DNA from: an uncultured Chloroflexota bacterium
GTDB taxonomy: Bacteria > Chloroflexota > Anaerolineae > Aggregatilineales > Phototrophicaceae
NCBI GenBank assembly: GCA_937974245.1
Contig: CALJKV010000110.1
Coordinates: 186,001 to 250,000 of the forward strand
Direction of reading: 5' to 3'
DNA length: 64,000 bases
Part shown: positions 33,721 to 44,600 of the stretch, piece after piece
Numbering within the stretch: the first letter of the stretch is position 1
How the letters are laid out: every line of letters starts with the position of its first letter
Translations under genes and position numbers: made by a program
The notes under the pieces: generated by a model
What the model saw: only the letters and a program-made list of their open reading frames with translations
Told to the model about the DNA's origin: nothing
The model's database searches: none

Positions 33721-34263
33721 TTACTCCACAAAGTAGATCTGCATGATGAGATTGCCCAGGCGAATTTCATCAGCATTACAGAGCGGAATCGGGTGATGCG
33801 GGACAAGTGCCAGGCCGTTAATGAAGGTGCCATTGGCGCTGCCAGCATCGGCCAGCAGCAGGCGATCCATTTCACGATAAAGCGTGGCGTGAATCCGTGA
33901 GACGCCCATCTTGAAGGCGTTATACGGGGTTAAATCAATATCAACATGATGCGGATTGCGGACATCATGCCGCCCAAAAGTCATCCTCGCCCCTGGAATC
34001 AGCGCAATCGGCTCATCTGCATCACGAATCTGGATGAGTAGGCGGGCATTTTCGTAAAAATGGTCATATTCGCGGGTGGATTCGGCCAGCCGTTCGTTCG
34101 TGCGTATAGGGCGCAGCAGTGGCGCGGTGATCTCACTGTATATTTCACCGGGAGGCAGTGTTTCAGCAGTGCGATCCACCAGCGAGTGGCCGCACTCATC
34201 ACAGTACAAAATACCACTACGGTTAGGATGTCCGCAGTAGGGACAACGGTTTAACTCATGCAT
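33721..34263 (-). CDS. zinc-ribbon and FHA-domain protein
   Basis: 180 residues. N-terminal zinc ribbon CPYCGHPNRSGILYCDECG (C-x2-C-x12-C-x2-C). Residues ~70-180 are a forkhead-associated domain, a phosphothreonine-binding module: MTFGRHDVRNPHHVDIDL, VSRIHATLYREMDRLLLADAGSANGTFING and LGNLIMQIYFVE contain the conserved G-R, S-R-x-H and N-G residues. Such proteins read Ser/Thr kinase signalling. No kinase gene is in the window. Divergent from the endonuclease/exonuclease/phosphatase gene (83-base gap). Confidence 0.9.
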   Translation of the reverse strand: MHELNRCPYCGHPNRSGILYCDECGHSLVDRTAETLPPGEIYSEITAPLLRPIRTNERLAESTREYDHFYENARLLIQIRDADEPIALIPGARMTFGRHDVRNPHHVDIDLTPYNAFKMGVSRIHATLYREMDRLLLADAGSANGTFINGLALVPHHPIPLCNADEIRLGNLIMQIYFVE

Positions 34264-34345
34264 AGCTGTCTATTCCCAAAACTCCCTCACATAATCATAC
34301 ACTGTCTCATTATGGCTGTCGAATAGGAAAAAAGGAACAGGCACA

Positions 34346-35398
34346 TTGTCTAAATGGATATTTCGCCTGGGTCGCTTCTGCCAGGCCTGTTTCATGATTG
34401 GTCTGAAAGCGTATCTTGTTAGCCTGACCGCGTATTTGGTGCTGCGCGTTGCGATAGGCGACGGAGTCTGGTGGCTGGGGTTTCTCAATAACCTCGCGCC
34501 ATGTTTATTCTTGCCGGTGGTTGTTCTGCTGCCTTTTGCGCTGCTCGCCCATAACCGGGTCTGGGCCGCTCGACTGCTGCCCTTCGCGCTGCTCGCCGGG
34601 TTGTGGTTTGGGCCGTACTTCATCCCCCGCAGCACAGCATCCGCCGCGGGCGACACACTTCGGGTTGCAACGTTTAACGTGTGGGGTGATAACCCCCGCA
34701 TGGCGGACGTGGCTGCCTGGATTCTCAGCACTGATGCAGATGTAGTGGTTATGCAGGAGCTTCATCCCGATTTCCCTCGAAATGACTGGTTGGCCGAAGT
34801 CTACCCGTACCGTTTCTGGCAGACCACCGAGCAGGACTGGTGGGCGAACTATACACTGTCGCGCTTTCCCATCCTTGAAGCCACGAATCTCGATTGGGAT
34901 GGGGCGGAAGCGCCCACCCAGCAGCGGTTGGTGCTGGATGTAAACGGACAGCCCATCGCACTGTACAACCTGCACTTGCTCATGCCGCTGGGGGAAACCG
35001 CACACCTATCGCTGCCGCTGGATAACCCGTTTCTCAATATGGCGCTTAAATATGACGACAGGGCCCGCAACGCGCAAATTCGCCGGTTGCTGGTACGACT
35101 GGCGGATGAACCCTACCCCTATCTTGTAGCCGGGGACTTCAATATGAGTGACCAGACCATGATTTATGGTGAACTGGCGGCGGTGATGCGCGATTCGTTC
35201 CGAGAAGCCGGTAGCGGTTTTGGCTGGAGTTGGCCGGCAGGCACGGCTGACGATTTCAGCACGCCGGTGCCGCTGCTGTTTCGCCTGGACTACATCTGGC
35301 ATAGTGATGGTTTCCGCTCCCTGACCGCCCAGCAGGGACCGATGCTCGGCTCTGACCATCTGCCCTTGCTGGCGACACTGGAACTGGTGGGATCGTAG
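34346..35398 (+). CDS. membrane-anchored endonuclease/exonuclease/phosphatase family protein
   Basis: 350 residues. TTG 34346 is chosen because AAGGAA lies 8-9 bases before it; the next in-frame ATG would delete part of the first helix. Two or three membrane helices (LKAYLVSLTAYLVLRVAIG, CLFLPVVVLLPFALLA, LLPFALLAGLWFGPYF) precede the EEP domain at ~100-350. Catalytic motifs: RVATFNVWGDNP, VVMQELHPDF, IALYNLHLLM, LVAGDFNMSD, RLDYIWHSDGF and LGSDHLPLLA. The topology puts the enzyme outside the membrane. Substrate could be nucleic acid or phospholipid. Its stop lies one base from the stop of the convergent SGNH gene. Confidence 0.88.
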   Translation: MSKWIFRLGRFCQACFMIGLKAYLVSLTAYLVLRVAIGDGVWWLGFLNNLAPCLFLPVVVLLPFALLAHNRVWAARLLPFALLAGLWFGPYFIPRSTASAAGDTLRVATFNVWGDNPRMADVAAWILSTDADVVVMQELHPDFPRNDWLAEVYPYRFWQTTEQDWWANYTLSRFPILEATNLDWDGAEAPTQQRLVLDVNGQPIALYNLHLLMPLGETAHLSLPLDNPFLNMALKYDDRARNAQIRRLLVRLADEPYPYLVAGDFNMSDQTMIYGELAAVMRDSFREAGSGFGWSWPAGTADDFSTPVPLLFRLDYIWHSDGFRSLTAQQGPMLGSDHLPLLATLELVGS

Positions 35399-35399
35399 G

Positions 35400-36599
35400 T
35401 CAGGGTACCAGCCCCGCCGCTGGCAGCCACAGGGCGATTCGCTGGGCGACAACCAGATGTCCGCTGGGCGTAAAATGGCCGTCACCCGCATAGTACAGCG
35501 GCTCATCAATCGAGTCGGCCTGCGCCCGCAGGGTCCACGCCAGGTTTAATACCGGGATTCCTCGTTCTCCCAGAAGTGTCTCCAGACGTGTCGTTGGTTG
35601 CATCGGGTCGGCCTGACGCAGGTCGGGCAGCATTTCAGTATAGCGACTCACTTCGCTTCCCCAGATCGCCGGATACACTGCCCGCCGGTCAGGGATGAGC
35701 AGCACGCCAAACGGCACGCCCCCAGCCGTTTCTACGACATCACGGAACTGCATAAGCAGCGCCTCGGTCAGCGCCCATGCTTCGCGCCAATAGGCGTCTT
35801 CCGGCAGGTACAGGCCAATCTGCACCGGGTAGGCTACTTCATAGGGGTTCTCGCTGAAGACAGCAGGCTGAGGAGGCGGATTCTCTGGTGGCGGTGGAGC
35901 TTGTGCGGCCTGCATCCCGGCCAGCCAGCGGAATACCGGAGAATCATAGGCGTCCGGTGTAAAAATCGGGCTGTTATGCAGTTGCAGCCCGGCATCCCCC
36001 AGCGTGAAAAAAGGCCGTTCCAACCGGTAGCCATAGCGCCGCTGCTCTAATTCAATGTGATTGTCCTGCATATCATTCCCGGCATACACCGAGAGCAGCA
36101 CGAGATCAGGGTCAAACTGCCAGCCGATCAGGGCGTAGAGCAGCAGTTCCCGGTCTGTGCCGTAAGCGTCCATGCTCAGGTTGATGACTTCGATAGTTTG
36201 CGCTCTGTCCCGGTTGAGCCGCTCCTGTAGTAACTGCGGGAAAGTCTGTTCGACTTCGACTTGCATCCCCTGCGGAAACGAGTCGCCGACGATCACGATG
36301 CGGAAAACGCCGGGTGCTTTGGCGAGGGTGTAATCGGGTGCGTGCAGGCCATAATTATTCAGGCGCACCTGAGTATGAAACTCGCCGCCAGGATCGGGCA
36401 GCCAGTAGAATGTATCGCACGGGACGCGGTAGTCGTGCAGCAGCGCCCTTGTTTGCGCCTCCCAGTCACCCGGCGCGGGCTGGCAGGCTGTGTCCAGGGG
36501 AGCAGCGCCACTATCCAGCAGGCGCAGTATAACCCATCCCAGGCTAAGCCCCAGGATGATGCCGAATGCAATCAACGCGACTTTACGCGGCGCAGACAT
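35400..36599 (-). CDS. membrane-anchored SGNH-hydrolase-like protein
   Basis: 399 residues with one N-terminal helix (KVALIAFGIILGLSLGWVIL). SGNH blocks: block I IVIVGDSFPQGM (Ser nucleophile) near residue 103, block II Gly in NLSMDAYGTDREL, block III LSVYAGNDMQDN, and block V YYAGDGHFTPSGHLVVAQ (Asp-x-x-His). The segment GLHAPDYTLAKAPG before block I is common in AlgX/DltD-like and acetyltransferase partner domains. Expected to hydrolyse or transfer acyl groups at the cell surface. A ~50-residue Pro-rich insertion (APPPPENPPPQPAV) interrupts the domain. Six bases downstream of the M28 peptidase gene, so likely one operon. Confidence 0.82.
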   Translation of the reverse strand: MSAPRKVALIAFGIILGLSLGWVILRLLDSGAAPLDTACQPAPGDWEAQTRALLHDYRVPCDTFYWLPDPGGEFHTQVRLNNYGLHAPDYTLAKAPGVFRIVIVGDSFPQGMQVEVEQTFPQLLQERLNRDRAQTIEVINLSMDAYGTDRELLLYALIGWQFDPDLVLLSVYAGNDMQDNHIELEQRRYGYRLERPFFTLGDAGLQLHNSPIFTPDAYDSPVFRWLAGMQAAQAPPPPENPPPQPAVFSENPYEVAYPVQIGLYLPEDAYWREAWALTEALLMQFRDVVETAGGVPFGVLLIPDRRAVYPAIWGSEVSRYTEMLPDLRQADPMQPTTRLETLLGERGIPVLNLAWTLRAQADSIDEPLYYAGDGHFTPSGHLVVAQRIALWLPAAGLVP

Positions 36600-36605
36600 A
36601 AGACA

Positions 36606-37973
36606 TTATGGGATCGTGTATTCCTGCGATGGCGGCCCCAACAGGCCGTTCGCATCTTTGGCGAAAATTACCAGCCCGACAAAATTAGTCGAGACAAATC
36701 CGTCCCAGTCCACCGAATTGCTGCTCCACTCGAAATACTGGTCGTATTGCAGCGAACCCGGTGGGCGCAGTGCCACGATATAGCTCACCGCATCCGGCGA
36801 TGGTTCCCAGACCAGGGTGCGCGTCCCCTGATTGTTGTTTCGCAGAGAGATATTACGCGGCGCTGCCGGGCCGTCGGCCAGGGCAGTAGCTGTCAGCAGC
36901 ACCAACTGAGAAACCCGGCTCAGGTAAGAGGCCTGGATGTCTTCCATCGAATCGCGGGCGGTATGCTGGCGATCACGCTCTTCTAACGGCTCGATCAGAC
37001 GCACCGCTGGATAACCGGCTTCGCTGAACGAGAGATGATCGCCATAACGCCCTTCACGATCCGGCAGGTCCTGTACCATAACGCTCATATTCAGCGGCGA
37101 TGTGAGCGCGATAATTTCGATAGCGCGGGCAAGCTGCCGGGATGTCCCTTCGTTGGGAGATACCGAAAACGCCCGGATTTCATTGCCGGCCACCGCGCCG
37201 TTCGACCCGGTCTGGCTGCCCACGATATCCAGGTTAATCATGGCGCTGATCGGCGTATTGCGGCTTTGCAGGAATTTCACGAATTCAATGCTGCCCACTC
37301 GCCCGACTTCTTCTGCCGAAAACGCGACAAACATCACGCTGCGGCGGTGCGGGCGTGTGCTCATAATGCGGGCGGTTTCCATCAGCACCGCCATGCCGGA
37401 TGCATCGTCATTCGCGCCCGGTGCGAAAGCCGTCGCATCCTCGCGTGCCAGTGAGATGCTGTCATAGTGAGCCGCCACCACGACATAGCCGGAATTCACT
37501 TCCGTGCCGCTGACCACGCCAACTACGTTATATTGCTGGGTGGGTACGTCGGCATAGTTCAGGCTGAACTGGTGGGTAAAGACATTGAAATTGCCTCGTG
37601 ACTGCGCCTGAATCGCTTCAAATTGCCCCCTCACGTAGTTATAGGCCGCGCCAATCCCGATTGTGGTGGAGCTGGTTAGCGAATTCACATGCCGCGTCTG
37701 GAAGCCGGACAGGGTATCCACATGAAAGAACAGCCGGTCAGCATCTACCTGGTTCATCAGATTAAGCATCGTCGCCTGGCTGTCTACCTGGGCGGAGGAT
37801 ACATTCTGCGGCAGCGATTCCGGTGGGAGGGTGGCATAGCTGATGGTGGGCAGCGGCGTGTCGGTGGCTCGTGGGACGATGGTTGGCGGTTCACTGGGGG
37901 AAGTCAGGTTGCAGGCCATGACGACGACGCCCAACCAGGCGAGAAGGAGCAGGTTACGTGTAGTTTGTCTCAT
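36606..37973 (-). CDS. M28-family metallopeptidase lipoprotein with C-terminal Fn3-like domain
   Basis: 455 residues. Lipoprotein signal MRQTTRNLLLLAWLGVVVMAC, then a Pro/Thr linker. The M28 di-zinc site is complete: VVVAAHYDSI (His), FAPGANDDASGMAVL (bridging Asp), FVAFSAEEVGRVGS (catalytic Glu and Glu ligand), MINLDIVGSQ (Asp) and RDRQHTARDSME (His). Residues ~370-455 form an Fn3-like sandwich (LVWEPSPDAVSYIVALR). M28 enzymes are aminopeptidases or carboxypeptidases. Its stop lies 6 bases before the SGNH gene start. Confidence 0.92.
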   Translation of the reverse strand: MRQTTRNLLLLAWLGVVVMACNLTSPSEPPTIVPRATDTPLPTISYATLPPESLPQNVSSAQVDSQATMLNLMNQVDADRLFFHVDTLSGFQTRHVNSLTSSTTIGIGAAYNYVRGQFEAIQAQSRGNFNVFTHQFSLNYADVPTQQYNVVGVVSGTEVNSGYVVVAAHYDSISLAREDATAFAPGANDDASGMAVLMETARIMSTRPHRRSVMFVAFSAEEVGRVGSIEFVKFLQSRNTPISAMINLDIVGSQTGSNGAVAGNEIRAFSVSPNEGTSRQLARAIEIIALTSPLNMSVMVQDLPDREGRYGDHLSFSEAGYPAVRLIEPLEERDRQHTARDSMEDIQASYLSRVSQLVLLTATALADGPAAPRNISLRNNNQGTRTLVWEPSPDAVSYIVALRPPGSLQYDQYFEWSSNSVDWDGFVSTNFVGLVIFAKDANGLLGPPSQEYTIP

Positions 37974-38149
37974 GAGTAATGATAGGTTCTCAAAACAGAG
38001 TTACAGTTGGTCCGGGCAGTTTGTGGGGAACAGGCAGCGCCTATCCGGTAAAGCGGGTGGGTGAAGTGTCTCCACAGGCCAAGTTTGCCCCGTAGTGTAC
38101 TGCATTCCCCGTGTCCATACAACGCTGGTTCATCGGCGTTTACCTGACG

Positions 38150-39394
38150 CTAACCCGGCGGCGCGACTCCCCAGACATGAATTGGGCCAGTGGCATCAAA
38201 CATTACGACAAGGTAGCCATCATCCGTCCAGGCCAGGGATAGGGTCGTGTTGCTGGCGAGCGGTAAAGTCGCCTGTTGGAGGTTCTCCGCGCCGAACCGG
38301 GACGTATCCCACAGGTTCACCGGCTTGCCCAGCACCGCTGTCACCAGCAGGTCGCTCCCCGGCGCGAAGGCCGCCGCCGTGCGGTCTCCACCCACACCCG
38401 GCAGGACACTCAACAGCGTGCCGTCGCCCGGATTCCAGACTATCATTGCCGGCACACTACCGCCATTCACCAGGAAACGGCCATCCGGCGAGTACAGCAT
38501 CAGTTCACTGGCCCCGCCCGGCCCGATGTCCAGCGCGTTTTGTAGTGTTCCATCCGCCGTAGACCATAATTGCAGCTCGTTCTGTGTGGCGGAAGCCAAC
38601 TGCCTCCCATCCGGCGCGAAAGCCAGGCGCAGCGGTGTCTGGTTGGCACTCATCGTCATACTAACCAGGCGGCTGTTCGCCTGCCAGTCCCAGATATGGA
38701 TTTGTCCCCCGCCGCTGGCTGTTGCCAGGCGGGTGCCATCCACAGTGAAGGCCAGTGCGGTAACCGCCCGTTCATGGGCATTGAGCGTCACGACAGACTG
38801 GCGTTCGAACAGGCCCCAGACCTGAACCGTGCCATCCAGGCCGCCGATGGCTAACCAGCCATTTTCAGGATTATAGACGCTGATGCCTGAATAAGCCGGG
38901 TGACCGAGGAATTGCTCTTTATACTCGCCGGTTTCTGCATCATAGGCCGCGATATTGCCCCCACCGGTGAGGGTGTAGAACTCCGTTTTATCTGCACTGT
39001 AAAACACTTGTACCGAATCCCCGCGAGTGGCCTGGAATAACAGTGCCCCGGTCTGCAAGTTCCAGCCGAGAATCAGATCGTTGTTGAGGGCGACCAACCG
39101 GGTGGAATCCGGCGAAAAGGCATAAGCAAATACCGTACTCGGTCTTCCTGGCGCATCCAGCTGTCCCAGGCTGGCTATCCGGTCAATGTTGTCTAATGTA
39201 ATCGGCATGGCACTTTCCACCCACTGTACCGGCGGCTGTGTGACCGTATCTGAGCGGACAGGCGCGAAACCCGGTGTTGGGGTGGCGCTGCTCACAAGGT
39301 TTTGCCCACAGGCTGTCACCGTGGACGCCAGGAGCAGCAGCGCCAGGTGAAAGTACATCCAACGTGATATAAATACGCTTGATTTCAGGGTCAT
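38150..39394 (-). CDS. WD40-repeat lipoprotein
   Basis: 414 residues from ATG 39394. Lipoprotein signal (MYFHLALLLLASTVTAC) with Cys near residue 29, followed by a Thr/Pro-rich segment. Residues ~60-414 hold about seven WD40-type blades: FSPDSTRLVALNNDLILGWNLQTG, VYNPENGWLAIGGLDGTVQVW, FTVDGTRLATASGGGQIHIWDW, FAPDGRQLASATQNELQLW, YSPDGRFLVNGGSVPAMIVW and WTDDGYLVVMFDATGPIHVW. A surface-anchored protein-interaction propeller with no catalytic motif. Divergent from the ClC gene (162-base gap) and 176 bases upstream of the M28 gene on the same strand. Confidence 0.88.
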   Translation of the reverse strand: MTLKSSVFISRWMYFHLALLLLASTVTACGQNLVSSATPTPGFAPVRSDTVTQPPVQWVESAMPITLDNIDRIASLGQLDAPGRPSTVFAYAFSPDSTRLVALNNDLILGWNLQTGALLFQATRGDSVQVFYSADKTEFYTLTGGGNIAAYDAETGEYKEQFLGHPAYSGISVYNPENGWLAIGGLDGTVQVWGLFERQSVVTLNAHERAVTALAFTVDGTRLATASGGGQIHIWDWQANSRLVSMTMSANQTPLRLAFAPDGRQLASATQNELQLWSTADGTLQNALDIGPGGASELMLYSPDGRFLVNGGSVPAMIVWNPGDGTLLSVLPGVGGDRTAAAFAPGSDLLVTAVLGKPVNLWDTSRFGAENLQQATLPLASNTTLSLAWTDDGYLVVMFDATGPIHVWGVAPPG

Positions 39395-39556
39395 TTTGCT
39401 GTTCTCATCATAGAAGCCGATCACCGTGCCATTGTAACACCAGTGCCACCGCCGCGAAAATGCACCTCTGCTAAAACGCCGCTAGAAACAAAACATCCCC
39501 TATCTTATAATGGTTCTACCGTTTGTCTTCTCATCGGATAGCCTGGCTGCTTCGTT

Positions 39557-41626
39557 ATGGCATTTAACCCCAAACATTTCCCCTGGCAAAAACCCGGTTT
39601 GCAGCGCCTTATCTGGCGTTATTTGCATCCTTCGGAAAACACAGCCCTGTTAGGGTTGTCGGTCACTGTTGGACTGGCAACTGGTGTCGGTGTCTGGGTG
39701 TATCGTTCTGGCATAGATTTCTTTCAGGTCTTGCTTCAGGAAAACCTGGCACATGAAATCCTGGGGAGTGTTGTCGGCCCACTCGGTATTGTCATTGTGT
39801 TGACCCTGGCCGGATTTACCGTTGGCTGGCTTGTACAGCATTTCATCGGAAAAGAACGGTATCATGGTGTGACCAGCATCATCGAATCGGTGGCGCTTTC
39901 CGGCGGGCGGTTGCCCTATGCCAAAATGCCTTTTAAGGCGCTGGCCTCGGCGTTGTCGCTGGGTGCCGGGGCATCTGTTGGGCCAGAAGCCCCCAGTGTC
40001 GTCATCGGTGCGAACCTGGGGTCATTCTTTGGGCAGTGGCTGCGGCTTTCTGAAGAACGGGTGCGTCTGCTGGTGGCTGCCGGGGCGGCCAGCGCAATAG
40101 CGGCGGCGTTTCGGGCACCGATTGCCGGGGTATTCTTCGCGCTGGAAGTCGTCCTCAACGGCGAATTCAACACCGGGTCGTTTGGTGTAGTCGTGCTGGC
40201 GTCGGTACTGGCGTCAGTCTTTACGCAGGCCGTGGAACTTGGCGGGCCGGAGTTCGGCACGCTGAATTACACGCTGGGCGGGCCGCTGGAAATCCCGCTG
40301 TATGCGATATTAGGGATTCTGTTAGCGCCGGTGGCCGTACTCTTCATCCACATTGTCCACTGGCAGCATGATGTTTGGCAGCATCGTATCCGCCTGTCTA
40401 TGCCGGTAAAGACGGCGCTGGCTGGGCTGCTGGTCGGTGTGGTGGGTGTCTTTCTGCCGCAAATTCTGGGCACCGGGCGTGAAGTGATGCGTGAAGTGTT
40501 GGCGAACACGCACCCGGCGGAATTTACGATAATGCTGCTGCTGGCGCTGGCGTTTGGCAAGATTCTGATGTCAGCCGTGAGTATCGCTGGGGGGTTCGTC
40601 GGCGGGATTTTTGCGCCTGCTTTATTTGTTGGTACGATGTTGGGCAGTGCTTTTGGGCATCTCATGACGGATCTCGTCCCCGATCATCTCACCAGCAGCC
40701 CGCAGGCGTATGCCATTGTGGGGATGGCCGCGATGATGGCCGGGGTCGTGCGTGCGCCGATCACCGGGATCCTGTTGGTGTTCGAACTCACGAATGATTA
40801 TCGCTTGATTCTGCCGATTATGCTCACGACAGTGGTTTGTGTCTACCTGACAGAGCGTTTTATCCCCGCTGGGATAGACACGCTGGCATTGCTGCGCAGC
40901 GGCTTACGGTTGGAACAAGGGCGTGATGTGGATGTGATGCAAGGGATTACGGTGGCAGAAGCAATGGTCAAACCTGCCCCGTGCATCCGAAAAAGCGAGT
41001 CGCTGCTGGAACTCCGAAATGCACTGCGTGAGTACCACACCCGTGCGATGTGCGTCACCGATGATGCAGGGGACTTATGCGGTATTGTCACCCTGACTGA
41101 TCTGCAAAAGGCCTATGAATCGGGCCGGGCGACTGAAGAGAACACGTTGACTATCACTGATATCTGCACCCGTGATGTAGTTTCCACCTACCCGGATGAC
41201 GCGCTGTGGGTCGCGATTCGCACGATGGGGGCGCGGGATATTGGCCGTCTGCCGGTAATCGAATCCGGTACACGCAGGCTGGTGGGAATGCTCAGTCGTT
41301 CCGACATCGTTCATGCCTATAACACGGCCATCGCCCGCAAACTGGAACACCAGCACCGGGTTGAACAAATTCGGCTGAACACGCTCACCGGCGCACACGT
41401 TGTCGAAATGCATGTTGGTAACGGTGCGCCCATCAGCGGCAGGAACATCAAGGATATTCACTGGCCGGCGGAGAGTGTTGTCGCCTCTATCCGGCGCAAG
41501 AATAAGCTCCTGGTGCCACATGGTGAGACCCAGATTCTCGCCGGGGATGTTCTGACCGTCGTCGTTGACGCGCAGTCCGAAGATGAACTGGCCGCCCTGT
41601 TCGGTTACGAGGTGGGTCGAGAATAA
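39557..41626 (+). CDS. ClC-family chloride channel/antiporter with CBS pair and RCK_C domain
   Basis: 689 residues. The ClC membrane domain occupies ~25-440: SLGAGASVGPEAPSVVIGANLG corresponds to the G-R-E-G-P motif with the gating Glu kept, FRAPIAGVFFALEVVL has the family's internal Glu, and FVGGIFAPALFVG is the G-G-I-F-x-P anion site. A CBS pair follows at ~460-590 (ITVAEAMVKPAPCIRKSE, ITDICTRDVVSTYPDD, GRLPVIESGTRRLVGMLSRSD), then an RCK_C/TrkA-C domain at ~605-689 (VVEMHVGNGAPISGRNIKDI, ILAGDVLTVVVDA). CBS and RCK_C modules bind nucleotides. Channel or H+/Cl- exchanger cannot be decided. Convergent with the cyclase gene, seven bases apart. Confidence 0.92.
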   Translation: MAFNPKHFPWQKPGLQRLIWRYLHPSENTALLGLSVTVGLATGVGVWVYRSGIDFFQVLLQENLAHEILGSVVGPLGIVIVLTLAGFTVGWLVQHFIGKERYHGVTSIIESVALSGGRLPYAKMPFKALASALSLGAGASVGPEAPSVVIGANLGSFFGQWLRLSEERVRLLVAAGAASAIAAAFRAPIAGVFFALEVVLNGEFNTGSFGVVVLASVLASVFTQAVELGGPEFGTLNYTLGGPLEIPLYAILGILLAPVAVLFIHIVHWQHDVWQHRIRLSMPVKTALAGLLVGVVGVFLPQILGTGREVMREVLANTHPAEFTIMLLLALAFGKILMSAVSIAGGFVGGIFAPALFVGTMLGSAFGHLMTDLVPDHLTSSPQAYAIVGMAAMMAGVVRAPITGILLVFELTNDYRLILPIMLTTVVCVYLTERFIPAGIDTLALLRSGLRLEQGRDVDVMQGITVAEAMVKPAPCIRKSESLLELRNALREYHTRAMCVTDDAGDLCGIVTLTDLQKAYESGRATEENTLTITDICTRDVVSTYPDDALWVAIRTMGARDIGRLPVIESGTRRLVGMLSRSDIVHAYNTAIARKLEHQHRVEQIRLNTLTGAHVVEMHVGNGAPISGRNIKDIHWPAESVVASIRRKNKLLVPHGETQILAGDVLTVVVDAQSEDELAALFGYEVGRE

Positions 41627-41633
41627 GGCGCGT

Positions 41634-44600
41634 TTATCCCTCGCGCAGGATGTCCTGCACGACAGTCTCAATCTCCAGGGTGCGGCCACGTTCCAGTGCC
41701 CCCTGGTAAATCTCCTGTGTGACTGACGGTTTTAGCTCAGAAAGTACCATCTCCGCTTCCAGTTTTATGTCTTCAAAACTGGCGGGATGATGAGAAACCA
41801 GACTCAGCAGTTCGATTGCCTGTTCAATCTGCCCGTCTTTGGCGAAAATACGCGCGACTCGTACCAGCACATGCAGCGTTTCCAGCACTGCGCCGACATC
41901 CAGCGCCTTGCCACGCTCCAAAGCTGCGGCAAATACTTGTGGTGCGAGCGTTGCCTCCAACTCCTGTAATAACATGCCGGCGTCTTTCTTTACCTCATCA
42001 AACACCGCCGGATGGTGCAGTACCAATCCGAGTAGTTCTACCGCCTGTTCTGCCTGTTCCTGTTTGGCGAGTAAGCGAGCGATCCGCACCAGGATCTGGA
42101 GAGTTTGCATCACCGCGCCCACGTCAATCGCTTTTTTGAGCGCCTCGTCCAGGTATTGAGTTGCCTGGGTATAATGGCCTGTCTGATAAGCAGCCACGCC
42201 CAGGCTGTCCAGAATGCTGGACGTCAGCCGGTTGTGACCGATTCGTCGAGCAGTTGCCAATGCTTCTTCCAGGTATTCCTGCGCTTTTGCGTAATCTTCA
42301 CGTCCAATCGCAATATCGCCCAGCCCACCTAGAGCATTCGCCGCGACATCAGGGGAATTAATCTCTTTGCTGGAAGCGAGACTCTCCTGGAAATACGCTT
42401 CTGCCGTTGGGTAATCCTGGACCAGGACTGCCTGATGCCCCAGGTTGATGAGGGTGACACCAATACGCCGTTTATCACCTAGCTCGCGCGCAATCGCCAG
42501 ACATTCCTCGAACAGGCGGCGGGCAGACTCGTATTCCCCCCGCGCCGAGGCGATAGTGCCCAGCCCATTAAGCGCGAACGTCATCCCAAAACGGTAATTG
42601 GCCTCCCGCGCCCGGCGCAGCGATTCCTGGAACAATGCTTCCGCTACATCACTTTCTCCCTGAATATGGCTGATCCAGCCCAGACTGTTCAAAGGCCGAA
42701 CCAGGTGTTCCGGTTCATCCAGGTTCCGCGCTACACTGAGACTCTGCTCATACCACTGGCGGGCTTCGGCGGAAGTGCCAAAACTCTCATAAGCCTGTCC
42801 TAGTTGCCATAACAACATCGTTTTTTGCTGCTGCGCTGCAACGGAATCATCATCCTTCACCAGCGCCAGCCCTCGATTGCCGAATTTCACAGCCTCTCGG
42901 TAAGCGCCGATCAGCAGCGCCCGTTGGCACGCGAGGCTCAGATATTCAACTGCCTGGCTGGTTGCCTCGGCCAATTCGTAATGATCGGCAATCCGCCCGG
43001 TGTACTCACTGGTGCGATCCCCACTGTATTTGATGAGCCATTCCGCGACCTGGGCATGGTAGATGCGACGGTGGCGCTTCAGCACACTTTCATAGGTGAC
43101 ATTCCGCAGGATTGAATGCTTGAAGATATATTCCATTGTCCCCGCGAAAGCGGATTGCTCGCGGGCCAGGATCAATTCGGCCCCCCGCAGCGCAGCCAGT
43201 ATCTCTTCAAGATTCTCGATAGACTCTTCACCAGGGATGTGCATAAGTGCAATCGTGTCATCCCAGAAAATACGCCCAATGATAGACGCCCGCTGCAAAA
43301 CCAGGCGGTGCTGTGGGGGAAGTCCATCCAACCGGGCTTGCAGCACCTCGGTCAGGGTGGGGGGGATACGCAGATCTTCCAACCGTTCGCCATGAATGTC
43401 CCAGTGGTCTTCACCTTTGACGATTACCCCTTCATCTATGAGCATCTTGATGAACTCTTCCACATAGAAGGGATTTCCGTCCGCACCACTGATGATGAGG
43501 TTGCGGAGCTTGGGCGGAATCTCCTGTGCTTTGTGAAGTATCTCCTCCACCAGACGGCGGGTATCCCGGCGTGACAGCGGACGCAGGTTGAGCAGGGTGT
43601 GATTCTCCCGTCCTTCGCCCCATAGCGGGCGGCGTTCGAGCAGGATCGGGCGAGTGAGACATAGCACAACCAGAGGCAGATGCCGGTAGGCTTGTACCAG
43701 ATCGCTCACAAAATCCAGCGATTTATCATCCGCCCAGTGAATATCTTCCAGGAACAGGACAGCCGTATCTTCCCGCGTGGCGACCAGGAAAAACTGGCGC
43801 AGGTAATTGAGTGCCTGTTCAGTTGTCCGCGTCGTGTCGTTGGTCGAAATAAACGGGCTGTTGGAGAAATCAAAGCCGACCAGGTAGCCGATATGGTGGG
43901 CATGTTTTTCCGTGTTCGGCCCTAGGAAGCGGGCGATACCCTTTTCCATCTTTTCCCACACCGTTGCCGTGTTGTCACTGTCCTGGATTTTGAAGCGAAA
44001 ACTGAAGACATCCCGCAGCAGCCCATAAGGCAGATTCTGTGTTTCAATAGTGGCACGCCCGGTAAAGTGCCATACGTCATCCGGTAGCTGGTCAATCCAA
44101 TGGTCGAACTCGCGCAGCAGCCGCGATTTACCGACCCCGGCATCGCCCAGAATCGTGACCATCTGAGTCTCATGGTCTTCCAGCGCAACATCCAGGGCAT
44201 CCTGGAGCGCCTTCAATTCAGCTTCCCGTCCGATCATACGGGTTTCCAGGTCGCCCATGCCCCGGCTGCTCACCTGGAAGGTGCGCGGTTTCTCGCGTTC
44301 GACCACATAGACCGGCACCGGGTCGGCTTTGCCTTTGACACGCAGCGGCTCCAGGGTACGCACCTCAAACATGCCGCGTACATGCCGGTAGGTATCGTAG
44401 GAAATCAGAGTGCTGCCCACCGGGGCATTGCTTTCCAGGCGTGCGGCCAGGTTGATAGCGTCGCCCATTGCCGTGTATTCCCACCCGGCAGCGCCGCCCA
44501 CCTCACCCAGCGCCACCAGTCCGGTATTGATGCCGACGCGCACATTAAACCCGGTGACTCGCCAGCGCCGCTCAACCTGGATAGCGTACTCTCTGGCCGC

